Below, piece by piece: positions 19,788 through 29,507 of a stretch of DNA of 64,000 nt. Every line of letters begins with the position of its first letter. Position 1 is the first letter of the stretch. The position numbers and the translations under genes are program-made. The notes beneath the pieces are model-generated. The model was not told where the DNA came from, did no database searches, and worked only from the letters and a program-made list of their open reading frames with translations. This DNA comes from Acidovorax sp. sif1233 (GTDB lineage: Bacteria > Pseudomonadota > Gammaproteobacteria > Burkholderiales > Burkholderiaceae_C): assembly GCF_019218755.1 (NCBI RefSeq), contig NZ_JAHUWZ010000001.1:124001-188000 (forward strand). The letters are read 5' to 3'.

Positions 19788-20977
19788 GCTTGGCACCGAC
19801 GCAGGTGCTTGCGACCGGCGCCCGCACAAATCCGGCCGCGCTGCGGATCGCCATCCTCGGAGCCCGGGGCATTCCGGCGAGTTATGGGGGGTTCGAGACA
19901 TTCGCCGAACAGCTCGCTACCCGCCTGGTGGCGCGGGGCCATGAGGTCACCGTGTATGCGGAAACCGGCGAGTCGTCGGTGCAGGACACTTTCTACCAGG
20001 GTGTTCGCGTGCGGCACAAGCGCCGTCCGCGGTGGGGGGCGGCATCGGTCCTGGCCTACGATTGTGCTTGCCTCTGGGATGCCTGCCGTGGCTACGACCT
20101 TGTCTACATGCTGGGCTATGGCGCTGCATGGGCCTGCTGGTGGCCCCGGGTGTTCGGTGTCCCGGTCTGGATCAACGTGGATGGGCTCGAATGGGCCCGC
20201 AGCAAATGGGGCCGGGGCGCGCGCCTGTATTTGCGTTGCATGGAATGGGTAACCACCAAGGCCGCGACGCGCCTCATCGCCGACGCCGAGGCCATTGCGC
20301 AGCGGTTCCGCCAGACCTATCCCCGGGGGGCGCCGTCGAGCTTCATCGCCTACGGCGCGGAACTGGTCGAGGGGCGGCAAGTGGACCCTGCCGTGCTTTC
20401 CCTCTGGGGCCTGCAAGCCCATCGGTACATGCTGGTGGTGGCGCGGCCCGAGCCAGAGAACCATATCCTCGAGATCATCCAGGGCCATGTGATGCACGGC
20501 GGAGACTGGCCACTCGTCATCGTGGGGGATGTCTCGGGTGCCACGGCCTACCAGCGGCAGTTGCAGCAGCACGCGAGTGAGCGCGTGCGGTTCATCGGGG
20601 GCATCTACGACGGCGGGCAGCTGGCGAGCCTGCGCGTGCATGCCGCCTGCTACCTGCATGGCCATTCGGTGGGGGGGACGAACCCTTCGCTTCTGGAGGC
20701 CCTGGCCTGTGGAAACTGGGTGATCGCGCACGACAACCCGTTCAACCGCGAGGTTGCGCGCGATGCGGCCGACTATTTTGCGACCCCCGAGCAGCTCGCG
20801 CGCAGTCTGGATCTGGTGGTGCGCGAGTCGGACGCCCTGCGGCCCCGGCGCGCCCAGCGCGCGCGGGGCATTGTGGCGGAGCACTACACCTGGGATGGCA
20901 TCACGGATGCCTATGAGGCGCTGATGGATTCGGAATGCCGCCCTCGCAGCGCGGCGGTAGGCACGAGGGCGCCGTGA
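19784..20977 (+). CDS. GT4-type glycosyltransferase with DUF1972 N-terminal domain (probable rhamnosyltransferase)
   Basis: A 397-residue GT-B enzyme. Residues 20-200 form the DUF1972 domain (IAILGARGIPASYGGFETFAEQL), seen in rhamnosyltransferases. The C-terminal half has the GT4-type donor site GGTNPSLLEALACG. The start is a TTG that overlaps the rmlC stop (TTGA), continuing the coupling. Direct cotranscription with the dTDP-rhamnose genes suggests it uses that donor, but this is inference. No membrane segment is seen. Confidence 0.82.
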   Translation: MSLAPTQVLATGARTNPAALRIAILGARGIPASYGGFETFAEQLATRLVARGHEVTVYAETGESSVQDTFYQGVRVRHKRRPRWGAASVLAYDCACLWDACRGYDLVYMLGYGAAWACWWPRVFGVPVWINVDGLEWARSKWGRGARLYLRCMEWVTTKAATRLIADAEAIAQRFRQTYPRGAPSSFIAYGAELVEGRQVDPAVLSLWGLQAHRYMLVVARPEPENHILEIIQGHVMHGGDWPLVIVGDVSGATAYQRQLQQHASERVRFIGGIYDGGQLASLRVHAACYLHGHSVGGTNPSLLEALACGNWVIAHDNPFNREVARDAADYFATPEQLARSLDLVVRESDALRPRRAQRARGIVAEHYTWDGITDAYEALMDSECRPRSAAVGTRAP

Positions 20978-21987
20978 TCTCCCACGCGGATGGGCCCATT
21001 TCCTTGCCCGCTGGATCCGGCGGGGCTGCCAGCACGGCGCTGCCGCTGGTGGATGTGCTGCTGGCAACCTACAACGGGGCCAAGTACCTCGAAGGCCAGC
21101 TCGACTCGATCTGGGCCCAGACCCACAGGAACTTCCGGCTCCTGGTCAGCGACGATGGCTCCTCGGATGCGACGCTGGCGATCCTGGCGCGCTACAAGGA
21201 GCGCTTTGGCGAGCGGCTTGTGGTGCTGCCCCATTCGTCGCGTGGCCATGGGGTTGTCCTCAATTTCGAGAATCTCATGGCAGCCAGCCTGCATGACGGG
21301 CTGGCGGAATGGGCCGTGTTCTCGGACCAGGACGATGTCTGGCTGCCCCGGAAAATAGAGGTTTCGTTGCAGGAGATGATGCGGATGGAGGAGGAAGGAG
21401 GGCGTGGCCTGCCCTGCCTGGTCCATGGCGATCTGACCGTGGTCGACGAGAGCCTGAATGTGATCTCCGATTCGTTCGCCGCGTACCAGAGGATGGATCC
21501 CCGGCAATGTTCCCCGCTCTCCCTGCTCAGCGTGAACGAGGTGACGGGATGCACGATGATGGTGAACCGCACCCTGCTGCAGATGGCCTTGCCCATGCCG
21601 CCCCATGCCATCATGCATGACTGGTGGTGTGCGCTGGTGAGCGGGAGTGGCCGTCGGAGCTTCCTTCGCACCCCGCAGATCCTGTACCGCCAGCATGGCG
21701 CCAATCAACTGGGCGCCAAGGACCGCAGCCTGGGGACGCGCTTGCTGCGCTTTTTCACCAACGGCCGCGGGGTCGTCAGGCGCGTCAGGTCGCTGGGAGA
21801 GGGCACCTATCTGCAGGCCCGGGCGCTGCAGCAGCGGTTGCGAGCCCTGGGGCTGGACGAGGGCTACGTGTCAAAATACCTGGCGTGGAGGGACGGGCCG
21901 CTTGTGGCGAGGATTGTGGGATATCGCCAATATTATGTGGGTCCCGAGCTGGATCGATTAAGCCGCTGTTTGTTGTGGTTCAAGTGA
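20974..21987 (+). CDS. GT2-family glycosyltransferase
   Basis: A 337-residue GT-A enzyme. VDVLLATYNGAKYLEGQLDS and LLVSDDGSSDAT form the nucleotide-sugar site, and VFSDQDDVWLP holds the DxD-like metal site. This subgroup resembles RfbN/RfbF-type rhamnosyltransferases. A GTG start overlapping the previous TGA (GTGA, 20974) is preferred, with GAGG upstream. An ATG at 20935 would add 13 residues inside the upstream gene. It is the last gene of the rml operon. Confidence 0.83.
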   Translation: MISHADGPISLPAGSGGAASTALPLVDVLLATYNGAKYLEGQLDSIWAQTHRNFRLLVSDDGSSDATLAILARYKERFGERLVVLPHSSRGHGVVLNFENLMAASLHDGLAEWAVFSDQDDVWLPRKIEVSLQEMMRMEEEGGRGLPCLVHGDLTVVDESLNVISDSFAAYQRMDPRQCSPLSLLSVNEVTGCTMMVNRTLLQMALPMPPHAIMHDWWCALVSGSGRRSFLRTPQILYRQHGANQLGAKDRSLGTRLLRFFTNGRGVVRRVRSLGEGTYLQARALQQRLRALGLDEGYVSKYLAWRDGPLVARIVGYRQYYVGPELDRLSRCLLWFK

Positions 21988-22059
21988 TTCGCCCCTGCGG
22001 GTGATGCAAATCATGCCTGGGTATTTTGGTTGTTGAAAGAATGTTCAAAGGCGTCGGTA

Positions 22060-23778
22060 ATGAAGCTCTCGGCTGAAGTAGGTGAAGTGGAAAGCGTTGA
22101 TGTCGCTGCGCCCAGGCTCGGGGAGATGCTCCTTACGGACCAGAAATTGTCGCGCAACGACCTGGAGAGGGCGCTGGAGGTCCAGCGCTCCATGGGCGGA
22201 CGCCTGGGCCGCCTGCTCATCAGCCTGGGACTGGTTTCCGAGGTCGACGTGTACGCCGCACTATCCAGGCAGATTGACCTGCCTCTGGTGCGCCAGGACG
22301 CCTTCCCCAAGGAAAAGCCCGCCACGTCGCGGCTCAATACCAGCTTCTTGCTGGCCAACAACCTGCTTCCCCTGGGCAATGCGGAGGATGCGGAATCCGT
22401 GCCGGAGTTTGCATCGGTGGATCCCCGGAGCGCTGCGTTGCGCGATGCATTGCGCCTGGTGTTCGGGGATGTGCCGAAGATATTCTTTGGCCTTGAAACC
22501 GAAATATCCAGCCAGCTCAACGAGTGGTACGTCCAGGACCCCGAACAGAACGAAGAAACCGGGGGCGACCAGTTCGAGGCCTCCGAATTCATCGAGCACC
22601 TGCGGGACATGGCCTCGGAGGCCCCCATCATCCAGCGGGTGAGCCACATCCTTTCACAGGCAGTGGCAGCCCAGGCCTCGGACATCCATATCGAAACCTA
22701 CGAAGAAAAATCGGTGGTCCGCATTCGGGTGGACGGCGAGCTGTATCCCATCGACGAGATCGACAACAAGGATGCCCCCGCAGTCGTGTCCCGCATCAAG
22801 ATCCTCTCGCAACTGGACATTGCGGAACGCCGGATGCCCCAGGATGGCCGCACCAAGCTGCGCGTGCATGGAAAGGAAATGGACTCGCGCGTGTCCACCA
22901 TCCCCACCATGTTCGGCGAATCCGTCGTCATGCGGTTGCTGGAAAAAAACTTCGACCTGCTTTCACTGGAAAGCCTGCATTTCACGCCGCCCACGCTGAA
23001 AACCATGCGCCAGCTTCTGAGCGTGCCGCATGGCATCTTTCTGGTGACAGGGCCCACGGGGTCGGGTAAATCCACTACGCTGTATGCCTCGATGCAGGAG
23101 CTGGAGGGCGAAAACCTCAAGATCCTGACGGTGGAAGACCCGGTGGAGTACCGGTTGCAGTGGCTCAACCAGGTGCAGGTGCAGCCCCAGATCGGACTGA
23201 CCTTTGCCAAGGTGCTGCGCTCTTTCCTGCGCCAGGATCCGGACGTCATCATGATCGGCGAAATGCGCGATGGCGAAACCGCCGAAATCGCCGTGCAGGC
23301 CGCGCTGACGGGTCACCTGGTCATGTCCACGCTGCACACCAACAGTGCGCTCGGCGCCATCGTCCGCCTGATCAACATGGGGGTGGAGCCCTATCTGATC
23401 ACGGCATCCGTGGTCGGCGTGCTGGCGCAACGCCTGGTGCGCAAGCTGTGCGAGGAGTGCAAGACCCCGCTTTTGCCGGACCAGGCGCAGGCCGCGGCGG
23501 CATCCCTGGGGGTGCCTTTGCAAGAGGGGCAGGTCATTTACAAATCCGTGGGTTGTGCCGCCTGCCGGGGCACGGGCTATCGGGGGCGGATCGCCGTCCA
23601 TGAACTGCTGGTCCTCACGGAAGACGTCAAGAAGGTGGTCCTTGAAAGGGGCTCCAAGCTCAGCAGCGAAGACGGCGCCTATGCCGGGGGGAACTTGTTG
23701 CAGGATGGCGCCACCAAGGTCTTCAAGGGTCTGACAACGGCAGAAGAAGTCCTGCGCGTCGCTCGTCAAAATGATTGA
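22060..23778 (+). CDS. gspE: type II secretion ATPase GspE
   Basis: Cytoplasmic ATPase powering pseudopilus assembly. The 572-residue protein has an N-terminal MshE/GspE domain (residues 15-160) and a core with Walker A GPTGSGKST (331-339, Lys337). Also present are the Asp box, Walker B (VIMIGEMRDGETAE), His box STLHTNSALG and a four-cysteine zinc region (CEEC...CAAC). The ATG at 22060 is preferred, although TTG codons at 22030 are in frame. A 72-bp AT-rich spacer separates it from the glycosyltransferase upstream. It overlaps gspF by 8 bp. Confidence 0.95.
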   Translation: MKLSAEVGEVESVDVAAPRLGEMLLTDQKLSRNDLERALEVQRSMGGRLGRLLISLGLVSEVDVYAALSRQIDLPLVRQDAFPKEKPATSRLNTSFLLANNLLPLGNAEDAESVPEFASVDPRSAALRDALRLVFGDVPKIFFGLETEISSQLNEWYVQDPEQNEETGGDQFEASEFIEHLRDMASEAPIIQRVSHILSQAVAAQASDIHIETYEEKSVVRIRVDGELYPIDEIDNKDAPAVVSRIKILSQLDIAERRMPQDGRTKLRVHGKEMDSRVSTIPTMFGESVVMRLLEKNFDLLSLESLHFTPPTLKTMRQLLSVPHGIFLVTGPTGSGKSTTLYASMQELEGENLKILTVEDPVEYRLQWLNQVQVQPQIGLTFAKVLRSFLRQDPDVIMIGEMRDGETAEIAVQAALTGHLVMSTLHTNSALGAIVRLINMGVEPYLITASVVGVLAQRLVRKLCEECKTPLLPDQAQAAAASLGVPLQEGQVIYKSVGCAACRGTGYRGRIAVHELLVLTEDVKKVVLERGSKLSSEDGAYAGGNLLQDGATKVFKGLTTAEEVLRVARQND

Positions 23779-24979
23779 ATTTCAATACGATGGCATCACG
23801 TCCGACGGCAAGGCCTGCCAGGGGACCGTCCGCGCGCTGAATCTGGAAAGTGCGCGGCTGCGGCTTATCGGGCAGGGCGTGACACCGGTGCGCATCGCGG
23901 ATGGATCGGGTGCGGTCTCCCAGGATGAGCCGCAAGGCCGGGGCGCAAAGCTCAAGCGCAGCGAAATACTGCTGTTCAGCCGTGAAATGGCACACCTCAA
24001 GCAGGCCAACATGCCGCTCGACAAGGCGCTGGTCATGCTCAAGGAGACGGCGAACACGGAGCGGCTGAAAGCATTCATTGCCAAGGTGGAGGAGGGGGTG
24101 CGGGGCGGGAAATCGCTGTACCAGTCTCTGCTGCCTTTCGAGCGGGACCTGGGGCGCCAGTATCTGGTCCTGATACGGGCCGGGGAAACCTCTGGTTCGC
24201 TGCATGTGGTCCTGAAGGAACTCACGGTCCAGCTCGAGGCCGAGGACAAGCTGCGCAACTACGTCATTTCTTCCATGACGTACCCGGTCATCTTGCTGGT
24301 GGTCGCTGTCTTGTCCGTCGTTCTCCTGCTGGCGTTCGTGGTTCCCCAGTTCCGGGAAATCTTCGACTCCATGGGCGACAAGCTGCCCTATTCGACCCGG
24401 CTGGTGGTCGACCTCAGCGATCTGATCCGCTCCCACTGGATGGCGATCCTGTTAGGCTTGGCGGTTGCGCTGTTCCTGGGCTCGCGATGGAGCGCAACGC
24501 CCACGGGGCGGTTGCGTCTCGACAGCGTGCTGCTGGACCTTCCCCTGTTCGGCAAGGTGTTGCGGAACCTGCAGTTCGCCATCTATTTCCGGACCTTCGG
24601 CATTTTGCTGCAGCGGGGCGTTCCGATGGTGGATGCCTTGCGCATTGCAGTGGATACGTTGACCAATACCGCGCTGCGCAAGGATATCGAGCCGCTGGTC
24701 GGTATCGTGAAAACCGGCAAGCGGCTTTCCACGGGTTTTTCGTCTCCGTACTTTGCAAAATCCAGCACTCCGCAGCTCATTCGCGTGGCAGAGGAAACCG
24801 GCCAACTGGATATTACGCTGCTGGGCTTGGCGGATCGCTACGAGGATGAGGGCCGCCGGACCATGGGGCGTGTCTTGGCGGCCATGGAGCCTTTGATAAT
24901 TATTATTCTGGGGGCCTTGGTTGCATTCATCATTATTGCAATCCTGGGCGGTGTCTTGTCGATTAACGACACAATTTGA
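23771..24979 (+). CDS. gspF: type II secretion inner-membrane protein GspF
   Basis: Polytopic platform protein that couples GspE to the pseudopilus. The 402-residue product shows two T2SSF domains (about residues 75-195 and 275-395) and three hydrophobic segments, around residues 170-195, 220-240 and 375-395. The N-terminus MIEFQYDGITSDGKACQG is typical. Its start overlaps gspE by 8 bp, indicating coupling. Confidence 0.95.
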   Translation: MIEFQYDGITSDGKACQGTVRALNLESARLRLIGQGVTPVRIADGSGAVSQDEPQGRGAKLKRSEILLFSREMAHLKQANMPLDKALVMLKETANTERLKAFIAKVEEGVRGGKSLYQSLLPFERDLGRQYLVLIRAGETSGSLHVVLKELTVQLEAEDKLRNYVISSMTYPVILLVVAVLSVVLLLAFVVPQFREIFDSMGDKLPYSTRLVVDLSDLIRSHWMAILLGLAVALFLGSRWSATPTGRLRLDSVLLDLPLFGKVLRNLQFAIYFRTFGILLQRGVPMVDALRIAVDTLTNTALRKDIEPLVGIVKTGKRLSTGFSSPYFAKSSTPQLIRVAEETGQLDITLLGLADRYEDEGRRTMGRVLAAMEPLIIIILGALVAFIIIAILGGVLSINDTI

Positions 24980-25003
24980 TTTTGATTGTTTAAGAGATTT
25001 GAT

Positions 25004-25447
25004 ATGAATGTAAAGAATTCTGGCAGCAACGGAATGGCGCGGGCGAAGCGTTCGTCGGGCTTCACACTGATCGAATTGCTGGTGGTGCTGGTGATCCTCA
25101 CGCTGCTTGCAGGGCTGGTGGGCCCGAAGGTGCTGGATCAGCTTGGCGGCGCCAAGTCCAAGACCGCCCGTATTCAGATTTCTGAAATCGAACAAAGCCT
25201 GGATCTCTTCAAACTGGATGTGGGCCGTTACCCCAACGACGCCGAGGGGCTGCGCGCCCTGGCGGACCGGCCCGCGACAGCGCCGGGCTGGAATGGGCCG
25301 TACCTGAAGAAGGGCTTGCCCTCTGACCCATGGGGTGCCGCCTATCTTTACAAGAACCCGGGCCGCAACGGGGGGCCGGACGTGTTTTCCCTGGGGGCCG
25401 ATGCCAAGCAGGGCGGGGATGGCGAAAACTCGGACGTTTTTAACTGA
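25004..25447 (+). CDS. gspG: major pseudopilin GspG
   Basis: Main subunit of the type II pseudopilus. The 147-residue prepilin has a short basic leader cleaved before FTLIELLVVL (Gly-Phe junction, Glu+5 present). The mature domain shows YPNDAEGL, WNGPYL, DPWG and the C-terminal calcium-site loop (SLGADAKQGGDGENSD). The ATG at 25004 is chosen over an in-frame TTG at 24986. Cleavage needs a prepilin peptidase, which is not encoded in this window. Confidence 0.96.
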   Translation: MNVKNSGSNGMARAKRSSGFTLIELLVVLVILTLLAGLVGPKVLDQLGGAKSKTARIQISEIEQSLDLFKLDVGRYPNDAEGLRALADRPATAPGWNGPYLKKGLPSDPWGAAYLYKNPGRNGGPDVFSLGADAKQGGDGENSDVFN

Positions 25448-25489
25448 GCCGCGTCCCCGTTTGCAGCACCGCTTGGTGGTTTCTTTCGC

Positions 25490-25984
25490 ATGAGCCCTCT
25501 CTTGATGGCGCCATTGCGCCGCGTCCAGGGCTTCACTTTGCTGGAGATGCTGGTCGTGCTGGTGCTGGCCGCCATTACCGTGTCGGTGGTCGGCGCCGGG
25601 GGGCAGGCGTACATGGAGCGGTCTCGCTACAGCCAGGTGGTGCGGGACGTCTCCAGCCAGCTCAACAAGGCGCGCGCACTCAGTGTCCAGGAGGGCCGGC
25701 CGGTGACCGTGACCTACCAGCCGGAAATCCGCAGGCTTGTAGTGGACGGACGGTTGACTCTGGACGTGCCTGGACCATTGCTGGTTCAGTGGGAAGCCAT
25801 CGAACGCAATCCCAAGTCCACCAAGGCTGCAGCCGCAGCGGGAGAGCCGATTTTTGTATTCAGTGCAGACGGTGGTGCTCGAGGCGGGCGGTTGGCGGTC
25901 CTGCGCGGTGGGCAAGGTGTCACTTTTCGCGTGAACTGGTTGCTCGGAACGGTGGAGCAAGCCACGACCGTGGCCCCGTCATGA
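25490..25984 (+). CDS. gspH: minor pseudopilin GspH
   Basis: A 164-residue minor pseudopilin with prepilin leader and the processing site QG/FTLLEMLVVLVL (Glu+5 present). It is followed by a GspH-type beta domain with ARALSVQEGRPVTVTY and a C-terminal FSADGGARGG region. It lies 42 bp after gspG, and its stop overlaps gspI (ATGA). Confidence 0.9.
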   Translation: MSPLLMAPLRRVQGFTLLEMLVVLVLAAITVSVVGAGGQAYMERSRYSQVVRDVSSQLNKARALSVQEGRPVTVTYQPEIRRLVVDGRLTLDVPGPLLVQWEAIERNPKSTKAAAAAGEPIFVFSADGGARGGRLAVLRGGQGVTFRVNWLLGTVEQATTVAPS

Positions 25985-26433
25985 CGGTGAAGCGCTGCCT
26001 GCCCCCTTTTCTGAACCCGTTTTTTCAGCAATGCAGGCGAAAGCCTCGACCGCAGCGGGGGTTCAGCCTGCTGGAGGCGCTGGTTGCCATGGCCATCGCT
26101 TCCATTGCACTGGCAAGCCTCTATCGAAGCGTGGGGCAAAGCTCCAAGAATGTCATGGATGTGGAGGCTCGCGTGGAGGCCTCTTTGGTGGCCAAGTCAG
26201 CGCTGGCCGCCGGGGTTTATGCCGAAGATCTGATCAAGCAGGATTCCGGGCAGTCGGGCGTGTGGCGCTGGCGCATCCAGGTGGTGCCCGAGCAGGTTCC
26301 CATGATGGACGAAAGCGGTCGTCCTGCGCCAGGAGGGCCCGTGCGCGCGGCGAGGGTCACGGTGGAGGTCAGCAGAGATGGGGTGACCGCGGTGACGTGG
26401 ACCACCTGGAAACCATACAGGTCTGCGTCATGA
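25981..26433 (+). CDS. gspI: minor pseudopilin GspI
   Basis: A 150-residue minor pseudopilin with an unusually long leader (about 27 residues) ahead of RG/FSLLEALVAMAIASIALA (Glu+5). GspI together with GspJ and GspK forms the pseudopilus tip complex. It is coupled to gspH upstream and gspJ downstream by ATGA overlaps. Confidence 0.9.
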   Translation: MTVKRCLPPFLNPFFQQCRRKPRPQRGFSLLEALVAMAIASIALASLYRSVGQSSKNVMDVEARVEASLVAKSALAAGVYAEDLIKQDSGQSGVWRWRIQVVPEQVPMMDESGRPAPGGPVRAARVTVEVSRDGVTAVTWTTWKPYRSAS

Positions 26434-27044
26434 GCCAGGCCTTTCGCAAAACCTCTCGCGGGTTCACCTTGCTGGAGCTGCTGATCGCCCTGGCCGTCAC
26501 GGCAGCCGTGGTGGCGCTGATGTTTGCGGGTGTCGGCGTGATAGGCCGCTCCGAGGAGCGCAACCAGCGGGTGATCGACCGGTCCGAGCGGATGATGGTG
26601 GTCAGCCAGTGGCTGGGGCGCAAGTTTGACACCCTGCGTTTGCTGATGCAGCGTACGAGCGAAAACAAGGTTGTGACATTTTTCAGCGGCAATGCGGCGG
26701 GTGCCATTTGGGTAGCCCCTTTGCCGGAGCGTGGCGATGCGGGAGGGCTGTATGTGTTCCGCACAACACCGTTGCGCCATGAGAATGGTCGTGTCGATCT
26801 GTCTGTCGAGGCTATCCCCTATGACGGGGCTCTGATGGCGTTGGATTGGAGTCGTGCCTTGCGAGAGACGCTTTTGCCGGACGTTCGAACACTCCAGTGG
26901 TACTACCAGGATGGTCAGACGGGGGAGTGGACGCAACAGTGGGACTCCACCAAAGCACAGTATCCTGCGCGGGTCAAGGTTGAGCTTGCCGATGCGCAGG
27001 GGGACTGGCCCATGCTGATTTTCCCTTTGACGAGGGCAAGATGA
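26430..27044 (+). CDS. gspJ: minor pseudopilin GspJ
   Basis: A 204-residue minor pseudopilin: leader, then RG/FTLLELLIALAVTAAVV (Glu+5), then a mostly beta globular domain ending near LTRAR. Part of the tip complex with GspI and GspK. It overlaps both neighbours by 4 bp. Confidence 0.9.
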   Translation: MSQAFRKTSRGFTLLELLIALAVTAAVVALMFAGVGVIGRSEERNQRVIDRSERMMVVSQWLGRKFDTLRLLMQRTSENKVVTFFSGNAAGAIWVAPLPERGDAGGLYVFRTTPLRHENGRVDLSVEAIPYDGALMALDWSRALRETLLPDVRTLQWYYQDGQTGEWTQQWDSTKAQYPARVKVELADAQGDWPMLIFPLTRAR

Positions 27045-27958
27045 TGGCCTGCAGTAAACGCCGTAGCAAAGGCGCAGCGTTGATTCTGGTGCTGTGGCTG
27101 GTGGCTTCCCTGTCATTGGTTGTGATGGCGAGTGCTCGGGGTGTTCGTCAGCAGACACAACGCGCGGCTCTGGATCTGGAGCGCATGCGTTCGGAGACCG
27201 TGCTGGATGCGGTCATCCAGCTGGCGGTGCAGCGGGTCATGTCGGAGAAGACTGCGGACAGTGGATACCGCATTCAGCGTTTGTCCCTGGGGGGCAATGA
27301 AGTTTGGGTGGAGATCACGCCCTCCGGCGGGCTGGTGGATGTGAATGTCGCAAGTGAAGCCTTGATGCAGGCCTTGTTCCAACGGGCGGGCGGCCTGACA
27401 TCCGGCGAAGCCGCTATCCTGGCTTCGCGCGTGCGGGATTTCATCGATCCTGACGATACGCCTGGCGGTGTGGGGGGGGCCGAGTTGGCTCAGTACCGTG
27501 CGGCGGGCTGGCCCGCCAAGCCCCGCAATGCGGCCCTGGATGACCTCTCTGAGTTGAGATCGGTGCTGGGAATGACGTCGGAGCTCTATGAGATAATCGC
27601 GCCCCACTTGGGTATCAATGGGCAGCAACGCATCGAAACCGGTTCGGCTCCTCCAGCACTGATCGACGCCCTTTCGGGGCAGCCAGGCTTGGGGGCTCGC
27701 ATTCACAATTCCTCTCCAGAAATGCGGGCTGCGGCGCTCCAAACAGGAGCCGCAGCCGACTTTTTCTCGCCTACCCGGGCAGGCGGTGGGCAAACAGTGC
27801 GTGTCAAGGCGTTTGTGCGGACTGAGGGTGATCGATGGTGGCAGCGTGAGGCATGGGTTGATCTCAGCGAGCGTCCAGGCAACTTGACGCCGTGGACAAT
27901 GCTCTCGCTGGAGCCGACACGCCGCTTTAACAAGCCAGAACAGGAATTCAAGCCATGA
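27041..27958 (+). CDS. gspK: pseudopilus tip protein GspK
   Basis: A 305-residue minor pseudopilin capping the pseudopilus. It has the GspK-type N-terminus KG/AALILVLWLVASLSLV, which lacks Glu+5 as is normal for this subunit. A large soluble domain contains FIDPDDTPGG and the SAM-like LDDLSELRSVLGM block. It starts with two ATG codons (27041 or 27044). Four-base overlaps tie it to gspJ and gspL. Confidence 0.9.
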   Translation: MMACSKRRSKGAALILVLWLVASLSLVVMASARGVRQQTQRAALDLERMRSETVLDAVIQLAVQRVMSEKTADSGYRIQRLSLGGNEVWVEITPSGGLVDVNVASEALMQALFQRAGGLTSGEAAILASRVRDFIDPDDTPGGVGGAELAQYRAAGWPAKPRNAALDDLSELRSVLGMTSELYEIIAPHLGINGQQRIETGSAPPALIDALSGQPGLGARIHNSSPEMRAAALQTGAAADFFSPTRAGGGQTVRVKAFVRTEGDRWWQREAWVDLSERPGNLTPWTMLSLEPTRRFNKPEQEFKP

Positions 27959-28956
27959 CAGGTTGGGGGCAACTATCTCTTCGTGCGCAAAAGGTGCTGG
28001 ACCGAATGGCCTGGGGTTTTGGTGATCTGAAGCGAGTCCTGGTGGAGCATGGGGCTTGGCCCTCGATCGCGAATCCCGCCGTGGCTTCCGATGGCGGACG
28101 CTGGTCCATTTCAGGAACGCGTCTGCGCAAGCGCACCAACAACCGCAAGGCGGCCAGCCTGCTGGTGCCAGAAGCTGACTGCCTATGGGGCACGGTGCAG
28201 TTGCCGGACATGCCCCAGCGCTCCCTGGCCGGGGGGGTGGAGGAGGCCCTTTGGCGGGTTTCACCCATGCCTCCAGAGCAAATCGTGGCTGCCTGGCGTG
28301 CTGAGCCGAAGGCCCAGGGCGGATGGGTGGTCGAGTGGGGTATGTGCCGGCGCAGCTCCCTGGAGCAGCAACTGGCGCAGCACGGATTTGCGGGGAATGC
28401 ACCGGTGTACATGGTCCGCCAAGGGCGCGCTCTCCCTGTCCATGGTGCGGCATGGCAAAAGCAGAGCAGCCGCCAGCACTGGATAGATGGAGCCGCCGCA
28501 GCATTTTTGTTGCTGTTGCTGGTCGCTTTGTCGCTGCCCGCATTGATGCCACTCGTACTAAAACGGCAGGCGGTGGTCCGCGCTGTGCAGCATGTCGGCA
28601 TGCTTGAGCCCAAGGCGGCTCCTCTGCGCCAGAAGATGGATGAACTGCGCAGTCAGGCTGGAATGGCGGAAGAGTTGCGCAAGAGCATCGCCATCGACAT
28701 GCCTCTGGCCAGCGTGATTGACGGGCTCTCATCTGCGATCCCGGCCGACACCTGGCTCGATCGTCTCGAAGTCAATGGATCCGAGATAAAGATCACTGGC
28801 CTGACTGCCAATGCCACCGAACTCATTGGGCACCTCGGACGGCAACCGGGATTTGCCGATGTCCGGGCAACTGCTGCGAACGTGCGCGATGGCGCGTTGA
28901 ACAAGGAGCGCTTCACGATCGAATTGCGCTGGCGAGGTGAGGGGGCAAAGCCATGA
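27955..28956 (+). CDS. gspL: type II secretion protein GspL (PilN-like C-terminal domain)
   Basis: A 333-residue bitopic protein linking GspE to the inner-membrane platform. There is a degenerate actin-like cytoplasmic part (residues 1-175), one membrane segment (about 180-203), then a periplasmic PilN-like domain containing VIDGLSSAIPADTWLDRLEV. It is shorter than enterobacterial GspL (about 400). Position between gspK and gspM supports the call, though sequence similarity is modest. Confidence 0.72.
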   Translation: MTGWGQLSLRAQKVLDRMAWGFGDLKRVLVEHGAWPSIANPAVASDGGRWSISGTRLRKRTNNRKAASLLVPEADCLWGTVQLPDMPQRSLAGGVEEALWRVSPMPPEQIVAAWRAEPKAQGGWVVEWGMCRRSSLEQQLAQHGFAGNAPVYMVRQGRALPVHGAAWQKQSSRQHWIDGAAAAFLLLLLVALSLPALMPLVLKRQAVVRAVQHVGMLEPKAAPLRQKMDELRSQAGMAEELRKSIAIDMPLASVIDGLSSAIPADTWLDRLEVNGSEIKITGLTANATELIGHLGRQPGFADVRATAANVRDGALNKERFTIELRWRGEGAKP

Positions 28957-29507
28957 AGATGAATGTTTGGCGGCGTCATTCGATCGTTTTGCTGCTAGTG
29001 CTGTGCATTGGTGCGCTGGCATGTGCTGCATTGGTCTATAGAGCACTCTGGGTACGCTACGAAGGTGCGCTGCATCAGTTGGAGCCTCGCAGCGAGCGGC
29101 TGGAGGGCGTGGTCAACGCGGGCTCTGAAATCGAGACGCTGCTCAGCTCCGCGAGCAATACCGTTGCCCCTTTGCTTCACCCCGCCGGTGAGGCTGCGCA
29201 GAACGATATCCAGCAGAAGATCCGCCAGTTGATCATGGCCTCTGGGAGCACGCTGGTTTCCTCCCAGGTTGCGTTGGAGCCAGGGGGGGAGGGCAAGCTG
29301 GCGCGCATCCGCCTGACGGCCACCGTCAGTGGCGAATGGGCCAAACTCGTGAATTTCATGGAAAGCTTGCAAACGCAACGTGCGCCGTTCTGGGTGCGCA
29401 CGGCCAACATCATGCGCGAGGGGGGGAGCTCCGGGCCCGGTCCCCAGACTGCCCGTCTTACGCTGCAATTGGAGGCTCCCTTGGCACCAGAAAAGGTCAA
29501 GCCATGA
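28953..29507 (+). CDS. gspM: type II secretion protein GspM-like
   Basis: A 184-residue bitopic protein with a short cytoplasmic N-terminus, a membrane segment at about residues 11-32, then a coiled region and a ferredoxin-like periplasmic domain (VSSQVALEP...VNFMESLQTQRAPFWV). It matches the GspMb/PilO-like type in layout. It overlaps gspL by 4 bp and the next gene by 4 bp. Confidence 0.72.
   Translation: MKMNVWRRHSIVLLLVLCIGALACAALVYRALWVRYEGALHQLEPRSERLEGVVNAGSEIETLLSSASNTVAPLLHPAGEAAQNDIQQKIRQLIMASGSTLVSSQVALEPGGEGKLARIRLTATVSGEWAKLVNFMESLQTQRAPFWVRTANIMREGGSSGPGPQTARLTLQLEAPLAPEKVKP

Noticed and set aside
24960..25010. TTG start for gspG at 24986
   Set aside because: The ATG at 25004 gives a leader of normal length with a purine-rich site upstream.
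27041..27120. Missing Glu+5 in GspK considered as a defect
   Set aside because: GspK normally lacks this residue; it is a family trait and not damage.
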